Origin: Verrucomicrobiota bacterium
GTDB lineage: Bacteria > Verrucomicrobiota > Verrucomicrobiia > Limisphaerales > JAEYXS01
Length of the DNA stretch: 24,883 nt
Reading direction: 5' to 3'
Assembly (NCBI GenBank): GCA_021156225.1
Contig: JAJNBN010000002.1
Span: 1 to 24,883, forward strand
In this document: one piece after another, positions 1-5,893 of the stretch
Position numbering within the stretch: position 1 is the stretch's first letter
How the letters are laid out: each line of letters opens with the position of its first letter
Translations under genes and position numbers: made by a program
Notes under the pieces: generated by a model
What the model saw: only the letters and a program-made list of their open reading frames with translations
Told to the model about the DNA's origin: nothing
Database searches by the model: none

Positions 1-241
1 CCCCTTGGGCGTTGAGCGGGCGTTCGGCTTTGGTGATGTCCAAGGGGGCGTTGGGGGGTGGAGAAGTATTGGCGTTTTGAGGCGCCGAAGAAACGGTGGC
101 GGAACTGGCTGAATCCACCGAAACCTCTTTGGCAGAGGGAGTTGTGCTAGGAGATGGAAGTTCCTCGTTTTCCTTGGGAGAGCACCCGCAGAGGAGGGAT
201 GCCAACAAGACCGGCAGAATGGTAAAGGCTGGCGTTTTCAT
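1..241 (-). CDS. Putative lipoprotein, N-terminal part (runs off left edge)
   Basis: Reading the minus strand from an ATG at 241 gives an open frame of 80 codons with no stop before the window edge, so only the N-terminus is seen. The first 20 residues form a lipoprotein signal: Lys2, a hydrophobic stretch and a lipobox ending LLCGC, with Cys20 as the predicted lipidated residue. The mature part begins SPKENEE and is rich in Ser, Pro, Thr and Ala up to about residue 66, which looks like a flexible linker after membrane anchoring. No conserved domain is visible in the available part, so the function is unknown. A candidate promoter and a strong inverted repeat lie directly upstream, only three bases from the start codon. 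Confidence 0.7.
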   Translation of the reverse strand, partial: MKTPAFTILPVLLASLLCGCSPKENEELPSPSTTPSAKEVSVDSASSATVSSAPQNANTSPPPNAPLDITKAERPLNAQG

Positions 242-243
242 TG

Positions 244-274
244 GTTTACAACAGTGGTTATGCCACTGGTAAAC
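244..274. repeat. Inverted repeat immediately upstream of the lipoprotein start
   Basis: GTTTAC-AA-CAGTGG pairs with CCACTG-GTAAAC around the loop TTATG, giving 12 paired bases with a two-base bulge. It overlaps the candidate -10 element and would form a stem just before the start codon, so an operator or a translation-blocking hairpin are both possible. Confidence 0.6.
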
Positions 275-286
275 CTGTTTTATCAA
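257..286 (-). promoter_or_regulatory. Candidate promoter of the lipoprotein gene
   Basis: On the minus strand, TTGATA (281-286) and CATAAC (257-262) are separated by 18 bases. The expected transcript would start near 250, leaving a leader of about ten bases before the ATG at 241. This is a pattern match only. Confidence 0.35.
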
Positions 287-542
287 TTAGGTAATAGGCA
301 TTTTGTGCTATGCTATTTATTAAGATTAAATGTTCTAATTAACAACAGCTGCGAAGAATGAGATTTTAATCACGACCTTCGGCTGATTATCGGGAAAAAG
401 AATGCGCTTCTCCGGAAAAACGATGATTTTCCGCAACTAAAAGCCGGTCGAGGTCACGATAATATCTTCAAATAGAGCATGATAATGCTATTTGAAATAG
501 ATTATCTAATCTTAAATCCACCCACCCGTTGGGAAAGAAAAT

Positions 543-2498
543 TTACTCCGTGCCCATTTCTTCCAATTTGACCGCCGCTGCCTCCCAGTCCTTCTGGGCT
601 TTTTCCACTTGGTTGGTCACGTCGGACAGCTCCCGATTGATCGTCATGGCCGCGCCGGTCTTCTCGTAGGTCTCGGGCTTCTCGAGTTCCGCCGCTAGTT
701 CCTTCTGTCGCGCTTCCAGCTTGGTGATCTTTTGCTCCAGCTCATTCACCAGTTTCTGCTGCTTCTTGCGCGCCTCGGAGCGGGCTTGGCGATCGGCGGC
801 CTCCACGCGTTTCTGGTCCTTGCGCGGGTCTTCCTGCTTTGCGGCGGCTTTCGCCGCTGCTGCGGCTGCCTTCGCGGCTGCACCGCTGGCGCCACCGGCC
901 GTCAGACCGGAGCGCGCGGAATCGGACTTGGATTTTTCCAGGTAATAATCGTAGTTGCCCGAGTAATGCGTCAGCACACCGGCATTCACGTGCACCACGT
1001 GGTTGGAGAGCGCCTTGATGAAATACACGTCATGGCTGATGAAGATGAGCGTGCCTTGGAACTGTTCCAGCGCATACACCAGCGCGTCGATGCTGGGCAT
1101 GTCCAAGTGCGTCGTGGGCTCATCCATGAGCAACAGGTTCGGCGGATCCAGCAAAAGCTTCACCAGCGCCAACCGGCTCTTTTCACCACCGCTCAAAACT
1201 TTCACCGGCTTGAACACATCATCACCCCGGAAAAGAAAGCTGCCCAAAAGCGTACGGATGAATTGTTCAGTTACTTTCTGCGGCGTGTCTAGCGCTTCTT
1301 CCAGCACCGTGCGATCCGGCTGCAGCATCTCGATACGATACTGCGAGTAGTAACCCGCCTTCACATTGTGTCCCAGTTCGCGCTCGCCCTGTTGCACGGC
1401 CAAGGCGCCGCCAAGAATCTTCAACAACGTTGATTTGCCCGCGCCGTTCGGGCCCACGAGCACGATCTTCTGATCACGCGTCGCTTCGAAATCCACGCCG
1501 CGATAGATCACATTCTGTCCATAGGCGTGATGCACGTCCTTCAACGTGATGACGCGATGGCCGCTCCGTTGCGGCTGGGGGAAGGAGAAGCCGATCTGCG
1601 CCGTCGGATCATCCGGCAGCTCGATCTTCTCCATGCGGTCGATCTGTTTAAGCTTGGATTGCGCCTGCGCGGCTTTGCTCGCCTTGGCGCGGAAACGGTC
1701 AGCGAAGGTCTGAAGCCGTTCGATCTCCTTCTGCTGGTTCTTATAGGCGGCGATCAACTGCGCCTCGTTCGCCTCGCGCTGGACGAGGAACTTGTCGTAG
1801 TTACCGGTGTAACGGTATGCCCGACCGCCGCGCAGCTCGATGATATGGCCCACGAGCTGATTCAGGAACTCGCGATCATGTGAGATCATGAGGATCGCGC
1901 CATCATAACCCTTCAAATATTCCTGGAACCAGATGAGCGATTCGAGGTCCAGATGGTTCGTGGGCTCGTCCAGGATCAGCAGGTCCGGCTCTTGCACCAG
2001 CAACCGCGCAAGATGCGCACGCATCACCCAGCCACCGCTCAGTTCCTTGGCCGGACGATCAAAGTCTTTTTCACGGAAGCTCAGGCCGGCGAGGATCTTC
2101 TTCGCCTTGGGCTCCAGTTGGTAACCGCCCATCTCCTCATATTGCGCGTGCAGATCGTCATCATGCTCCAGTTCGCCCAGATGATCCGCTTCCCAGGCCT
2201 TGAGCGCCTTCTGGAGTTTCACGATCTCCGGAGAGATGGCCGTGGCGATCTCCAGCACGGTTTCATCGCCCACGGGCGCGCTTTCCTGCGGCAGATAGCC
2301 CACTTTGGTATTGCGCTGGAATTCGATGGTGCCTTCGTCCGGCGATTCCTCGCCCAAGATGAGCTTCAAGAATGTGGACTTCCCCGCACCGTTTGGACCC
2401 ACCAGGCCCATACGGTTTTCACGGTTGACCTGCAACGTTACGTCTTCAAACAACGTCCGCCCGCCAAAACTCTTCGATACACCAGAAATAGTCAGCAT
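543..2498 (-). CDS. ABC-F family ATP-binding protein (Uup/EttA-like ribosome-associated factor)
   Basis: The 651-residue protein has two ABC ATPase domains and no membrane segment, which is the ABC-F layout. These proteins act on the ribosome (translation factors such as EttA, or Uup). Domain 1 has Walker A GPNGAGKST at residues 34-42, the signature LSGGW near 153 and Walker B LLILDEPTNHLD near 175. Domain 2 has Walker A near 349, LSGGEKSR near 433 and LLLMDEPTTHLD near 455. The interdomain linker (about 240-310) is charged and helical, as expected for the ABC-F arm. Residues about 545-565 are Ala/Lys-rich and lead into a C-terminal coiled coil to residue 651, resembling the Uup C-terminal domain. 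The second Walker B region has PTTHLD rather than PTNHLD. It lies 92 bases downstream of the CvpA-like gene on the same strand. The exact subfamily is uncertain. Confidence 0.93.
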   Translation of the reverse strand: MLTISGVSKSFGGRTLFEDVTLQVNRENRMGLVGPNGAGKSTFLKLILGEESPDEGTIEFQRNTKVGYLPQESAPVGDETVLEIATAISPEIVKLQKALKAWEADHLGELEHDDDLHAQYEEMGGYQLEPKAKKILAGLSFREKDFDRPAKELSGGWVMRAHLARLLVQEPDLLILDEPTNHLDLESLIWFQEYLKGYDGAILMISHDREFLNQLVGHIIELRGGRAYRYTGNYDKFLVQREANEAQLIAAYKNQQKEIERLQTFADRFRAKASKAAQAQSKLKQIDRMEKIELPDDPTAQIGFSFPQPQRSGHRVITLKDVHHAYGQNVIYRGVDFEATRDQKIVLVGPNGAGKSTLLKILGGALAVQQGERELGHNVKAGYYSQYRIEMLQPDRTVLEEALDTPQKVTEQFIRTLLGSFLFRGDDVFKPVKVLSGGEKSRLALVKLLLDPPNLLLMDEPTTHLDMPSIDALVYALEQFQGTLIFISHDVYFIKALSNHVVHVNAGVLTHYSGNYDYYLEKSKSDSARSGLTAGGASGAAAKAAAAAAKAAAKQEDPRKDQKRVEAADRQARSEARKKQQKLVNELEQKITKLEARQKELAAELEKPETYEKTGAAMTINRELSDVTNQVEKAQKDWEAAAVKLEEMGTE

Positions 2499-2590
2499 GA
2501 CACAAAGGCGAGGATGCTGCTTACACGGGACACGCAGGGCAAGGGGAAATGAGAGAAAAATGCGGCTGCCAGGAACGGTGATTTGCCCGA

Positions 2591-3226
2591 TTATCGGCTG
2601 GGCTCCCCCTCCACAGCCCGTTGCATGCCCTTGTGGTAACCATCCACGATCACCGAGTCATACTTCACCGGCGGCTGGGCGGCGATGAGCCAATGGCCGA
2701 AATTGTGCTTCAACCAGCGCCCGCCCCAAGACCGGACAAACACCCCGCGATGCAGTTCGGCCGGATCGGGGAAGCTGTTTTCCTCTGTTTGAAAGGCAAA
2801 CCGTGGCTCCGCCAGATCTTCCTCCGGGATGTATTGTGCGCTCGTGAGCGCCATGCCGACAAAGAGGATCGTGACAAAACGGATGGCCGCCGCCACCGCA
2901 CCCAGAGGGAATTCCGCCTCCCCAAAGCATTTCGATCCCGGCAAGCCCTTCGCCACCGTCCGGCTCAGCGTCCAGAATCCATACGTGACCGCCCCGGCCA
3001 AGATCAGGTACACGAAGACAAAGGCGGCATTCGGCTGAATCTCGATCAGCGCGGCGATGGGCGCCCCAATGGGTTCGCTAAAAGTGCCGCACACGATGAC
3101 CAGCGTGAGCCAGTGCGCCAAAGGGAGTAGCTCCACGGATAACCCCCGTTTCCGCCCATACAAGAGCCCGGAAATGATGAGTATCAGGATGACTATGTCG
3201 AACCCGTGATAGCGGATGAACCACAT
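2591..3226 (-). CDS. CvpA-family inner-membrane protein
   Basis: The 211-residue protein has about four hydrophobic segments: residues about 8-25 following the short start MWFIRYHGFD, then about 35-65, 68-90 and 108-128. This matches the CvpA/colicin V production family, whose members are integral membrane proteins with poorly understood roles. A hydrophilic C-terminal tail follows. The frame is open upstream to 3991, but that part lies antisense to the methyltransferase and lacks membrane-protein character. I choose the ATG at 3226 because AAGGA lies 5 bases upstream and because the CvpA-like sequence begins there. It is divergent from the methyltransferase with 117 bases between starts and lies upstream of the ABC-F gene, with which it may be co-transcribed. 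Confidence 0.8.
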   Translation of the reverse strand: MWFIRYHGFDIVILILIISGLLYGRKRGLSVELLPLAHWLTLVIVCGTFSEPIGAPIAALIEIQPNAAFVFVYLILAGAVTYGFWTLSRTVAKGLPGSKCFGEAEFPLGAVAAAIRFVTILFVGMALTSAQYIPEEDLAEPRFAFQTEENSFPDPAELHRGVFVRSWGGRWLKHNFGHWLIAAQPPVKYDSVIVDGYHKGMQRAVEGEPSR

Positions 3227-3343
3227 GCTGATCCTTGCTGCTGCCCAAGGATTTAATGACTGCCCCAGCGGAAGGCAAGCACTGAGCTTTGCCTGATCGA
3301 ACTTCGGACTTGTCTGGTTCGTCAAAGGCGGTACACCAACTCC

Positions 3344-4645
3344 GTGCTGCCGCCGGAAATATTGAAAAAAACTTCTTCTGCCCCACTCCGTCGGCGAGTT
3401 CCCCCCAAAAAACTCAAGCGTGCGTCGCTCGCCGAGGAGCTGGCCGCCTTCCGTCAGTTCGGCACCAAGACCCGTCGCCTGGTCACTCGGGCCACCATTG
3501 GCCTGACGAAACACGCCGTGCCCACCTTCGTGAATGAGTTCTGGACCGCCCGGCAACGCGCCGCCAGCAACCTCCACGAGATTTCCTATCGCGCCTGCTT
3601 CAAGCCCCAGCTCCCGCGCTTTTTCATCGAGCGTCTGACAAATCCGGGTGATGTGGTCTATGACCCTTTTATGGGGCGGGGCACTACACCTATCGAAGCC
3701 GCCTTGCTCGGTCGTGTTCCCTTCGGCAATGACGTGAACCCGTTGAGTCAGGTCCTCACCCGCGCCCGTCTCATACCGCCCAGCCTGAAAGCAATCGCGG
3801 AAAGACTCGGCACCATCAATCTGAGAGCTGGCGGACGGCCGCCGAAAGATCTGCTCGTCTTCTATCACCGCGATACCTTGCGCGAGATCTGCGCGCTCAG
3901 GAAATACCTCCTTGCCCGTCGTGAAGAGGGCCTGCTCGACAATGTGGACGAATGGATCGCCATGGTCGCGCTGAACCGCCTCACCGGTCATTCACCCGGG
4001 TTCTTTTCCGTCTACACCATGCCGCCGAATCAGGCGGTCTCGGTGAAATCCCAACGCAAGATCAACGAACGTCGGCAGCAAGTGCCGCCGTATCGCGATG
4101 TGGTGAAAATCATCCTCAAGAAATCCCATCAATTGCTCAAAGAGATGAAGCGGGCAGACTTCGCGCGCCTGGCGGGCGTCGCGGGTCAGGCACGCTTCAC
4201 CACCGCCGCAGCGGATGCCACGCACGAATTGCCCGCAGGCAGCGTATCCCTCGTCGTCACCTCACCGCCGTTCCTTGATATCGTCGATTACGCCACGGAC
4301 AACTGGCTCCGCTGCTGGTTCCTCGGCATTGACTCGCAAGCCGTCAAGATCACCATTCCGAAGAAACTGGACGTCTGGCAGGAAGTGATGACCAACGTCT
4401 TCCGCGAACTGCATCGCCTGCTGAAACCCGGCGGTCACGTCGCCTTTGAAGTCGGCGAAGTCAATCGCGGCAAAGTGAAGCTGGAAGAAGCCGTGATCTC
4501 CTGCGGCCTCACCGCCGGACTGGAACCGCTCCTCGTCATGATCAACGACCAGGAATTCACGAAGACCGCCAACTGCTGGGGCGTGGACAACAACGCGAAG
4601 GGGACGAATACGAACCGGATCGTGGTCTTCCAGAAGAAGATTTAA
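3344..4645 (+). CDS. DNA amino-methyltransferase (N4-cytosine/N6-adenine type), orphan
   Basis: This 433-residue protein should transfer a methyl group from S-adenosylmethionine to an exocyclic amine in DNA. The SAM-binding motif I, DPFMGRGTT, is at residues 107-115 and the catalytic motif IV, TSPPF, at about 306-310. A strand-turn of the methyltransferase fold (LLKPGGHVAFEVGEV) follows. Motif I thus precedes motif IV with about 190 residues between them, not the IV-then-I order of classical beta-class enzymes carrying such motifs. The intervening basic segment (residues about 205-285) may contain the target recognition region. No ATG precedes motif I in this frame. The GTG at 3344 is the longest choice and a TTG at 3362 is the alternative. 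No restriction endonuclease or specificity gene is nearby, so it may be an epigenetic or solitary methylase. Sequence specificity cannot be read from the sequence. Confidence 0.85.
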   Translation: MLPPEILKKTSSAPLRRRVPPKKLKRASLAEELAAFRQFGTKTRRLVTRATIGLTKHAVPTFVNEFWTARQRAASNLHEISYRACFKPQLPRFFIERLTNPGDVVYDPFMGRGTTPIEAALLGRVPFGNDVNPLSQVLTRARLIPPSLKAIAERLGTINLRAGGRPPKDLLVFYHRDTLREICALRKYLLARREEGLLDNVDEWIAMVALNRLTGHSPGFFSVYTMPPNQAVSVKSQRKINERRQQVPPYRDVVKIILKKSHQLLKEMKRADFARLAGVAGQARFTTAAADATHELPAGSVSLVVTSPPFLDIVDYATDNWLRCWFLGIDSQAVKITIPKKLDVWQEVMTNVFRELHRLLKPGGHVAFEVGEVNRGKVKLEEAVISCGLTAGLEPLLVMINDQEFTKTANCWGVDNNAKGTNTNRIVVFQKKI

Positions 4646-4692
4646 CCGTAGATGGACACGGATGAAGTTACCGTCCGGCAACGCATCTGCAG

Positions 4693-4718
4693 GTAGGGCT
4701 GGCTGTCCTCAGCCGGCC
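4693..4718 (+). repeat. REP-like hairpin, forward copy 1
   Basis: GTAG is followed by a nine-pair hairpin (GGCTGGCTG, loop TCCT, CAGCCGGCC, one G-T wobble). A GTAG foot next to a short hairpin is the hallmark of REP elements recognised by RAYT proteins. Downstream is a conserved tail beginning GCCGCCGAAGCC. Confidence 0.8.
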
Positions 4719-4895
4719 GCCGCCGAAGCCTAGGACTTCCTTTAACCCAGACCGCGCTAAGGTCAATACCGCCGGATCTCTCCCAAAATCAAAACAAAGC
4801 TTGCTGATTGCGCAGTGCTGGCCTTGTTCTATTCGGAAGAAGATTCGCAGTTGGCTTTATGCGATCTAGCATAAAGGTAGAAAGCGCATGTGCTG

Positions 4896-5074
4896 GTAGG
4901 GCTGGCTGTCCTCAGTCGGCCGCCGTCGAAGCCTAGGATTTCCTTCAATCCAAAATCCCACTAAGGTCAATAACGGTGGATCAATTCCTTCGGAAGCTGA
5001 TGTCATGACCCTATCACAGTATCTCGGATATCACCTGCTCCGTCTCCGGCCGGCTGAGGACAGCCAGCCCTACC
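4896..5074. repeat. REP-like inverted pair, element B
   Basis: A forward REP hairpin begins with GTAG at 4896 and a reverse copy ends with CTAC at 5070-5073, enclosing about 125 bases. The forward copy has CAGTCGGCC instead of CAGCCGGCC, which stays paired through a G-T wobble. The reverse arm ends three bases from the RAYT stop codon. The internal part aligns with element C at 5592-5777, so the whole ~180-base unit appears to be a repeated non-autonomous element. Confidence 0.8.
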
Positions 5075-5076
5075 AG

Positions 5077-5544
5077 CTATTGCAGATTCGGTGGCAACCG
5101 GTCACTCGGTCGATATACCCAAGGCCAGTATTCCATCCGGTCACATAGATTCTTCCGGACTGGGTTCATCAGGATGTAGTTGGTTTTCTCCAGTTCTTCC
5201 TGTTGGTTCCGTAGGCGATGATCGAAGAAGTCACGCTGCCACTTGATACCCTGTGTCTGCGACAGATACTTCTTCCAGTTCAAGATGGCTGTTTTCAAAC
5301 TCGAGTGGTCAGGAAAAGCGATGATGGCATGCAGATGATCCGGCATGAGCAGCAGCAAACGGCAATGCCAGGAAAGCTCCTCATGCTTAAAGGCAGCCGC
5401 TGCCAAGATGGCATCGCCCACACCGGCTTGGCACAAGCGATTTCGCCCGCGCTCTTCGCAATTGATCGTGATGAAAAAGAAACGACCGCTTTCCACCCAA
5501 GGTGGAACCTCATGCGGCAACCGTTTGCGCACCGGCAACTCCAT
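5077..5544 (-). CDS. REP-associated tyrosine transposase (RAYT, Y1/HUH family)
   Basis: The 155-residue protein matches the Y1 transposase fold of RAYT proteins, single-strand nucleases related to IS200/IS605 TnpA that act on REP hairpins. The HUH metal-binding motif is seen in MPDHLHAII (about residues 69-77). The catalytic tyrosine is in NYILMNPVRKN near residue 125, followed by WPW. The N-terminal segment VPPWVESGRFFFITINC is also typical. I choose the ATG at 5544; an in-frame TTG lies two codons upstream at 5550. The gene is flanked by REP hairpins, one three bases after its stop and one 48 bases before its start, in opposite orientations. This is the expected arrangement of a RAYT with its own substrates. 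It appears intact. Confidence 0.9.
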   Translation of the reverse strand: MELPVRKRLPHEVPPWVESGRFFFITINCEERGRNRLCQAGVGDAILAAAAFKHEELSWHCRLLLLMPDHLHAIIAFPDHSSLKTAILNWKKYLSQTQGIKWQRDFFDHRLRNQQEELEKTNYILMNPVRKNLCDRMEYWPWVYRPSDRLPPNLQ

Positions 5545-5591
5545 CCCCAAAGCTTACCCATGATAAGTGAATTTTGAAAAGTCCAACTGTC

Positions 5592-5777
5592 GTAGGGCTG
5601 GCTGTCCTCAGCCGGCCGCCGCCGAAGCCCGCGACTTCCTTCAATCCGGATCACACTAGCGTAAATAACGCCGCATCCACGCTTCTAAAACAAACCGATG
5701 CCACAGTCATAACTCTAACGCCGTATCTTGGACGCCATCTGCTTCGTCTCCGGCCCGCTGAGGACAGCAAGCCCTAC
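5592..5777. repeat. REP-like inverted pair, element C
   Basis: A forward hairpin starts with GTAG at 5592 and a reverse hairpin ends in CTAC at 5774-5777. In the reverse copy the stem strands are GGCTTGCTG and CAGCGGGCC on the minus strand. Both differ from the consensus, yet every position still pairs with two G-T wobbles, as expected for a selected hairpin. The interior shares ACTTCCTTCAATCC with element B. Confidence 0.8.
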
Positions 5778-5856
5778 CAACGCTCGGCGTATTGTGCCAT
5801 TCGCCGTTTTTGAATGCTGCAAACGGGCTGCGTAATGAAAATCTCCCTTCCAGCCG

Positions 5857-5884
5857 TTGACTTGCCGCTGCCGGGCCTTACATT
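5857..5884 (+). promoter_or_regulatory. Candidate promoter of the UvrA-family gene, possibly leaderless
   Basis: TTGACT (5857-5862) and TACATT (5879-5884) are spaced by 16 bases. The ATG at 5894 lies only nine bases after the -10 hexamer, so transcription would begin about at the start codon. The absence of a Shine-Dalgarno sequence fits a leaderless mRNA. No LexA-type box was recognised. Confidence 0.4.
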
Positions 5885-5893
5885 CCGCCCACC

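Larger units (their letters stand above)
242..542. other. AT-rich intergenic spacer with several inverted repeats
   Basis: This 301-base stretch between the ABC-F stop and the lipoprotein start has no convincing ORF. It is clearly more AT-rich than its surroundings, especially 285-345 and 455-520. It holds a hairpin at 469-494 (CAAATA, two-base bulge, GCAT, GATA loop, ATGC, TATTTG), a direct repeat of ATGCTATTT near 310 and 485, and the 8-mer TAAGATTA near 319 with its reverse complement near 510. No RNA family is recognised. It could hold regulatory sites for the lipoprotein or an untranslated RNA. Confidence 0.5.
4646..5076. other. Intergenic region holding REP-like elements A and B
   Basis: This 431-base region contains no gene. 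It holds one truncated and one complete REP-like element. Element A starts at 4693 and lacks a recognisable right arm; element B spans 4896-5074. The internal sequences of A and B are alignable (conserved cores around GAAGCCTAGGA and CTAAGGTCAATA). Confidence 0.75.
5545..5893. other. Intergenic region with REP-like element C and the uvrA promoter area
   Basis: This 349-base region contains no gene. It has the upstream region of the RAYT gene, element C at 5592-5777 and, at its right end, a candidate promoter for the UvrA-family gene. Nothing else recognisable is present. Confidence 0.7.

Noticed and set aside
3227..3991. Upstream extension of the CvpA-like frame on the minus strand
   Set aside because: It lies antisense to the methyltransferase, has no membrane character, and the ATG at 3226 has a good ribosome site.
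4693..5777. CRISPR array
   Set aside because: The repeats are few, occur in both orientations and are hairpins with GTAG feet. The spacing is not regular and no cas gene is present.
3344..5893. Restriction-modification or defence island around the methyltransferase
   Set aside because: Neighbours are CvpA-like, ABC-F, RAYT and UvrA-family genes. No nuclease, helicase or toxin of a known defence system is visible next to it.
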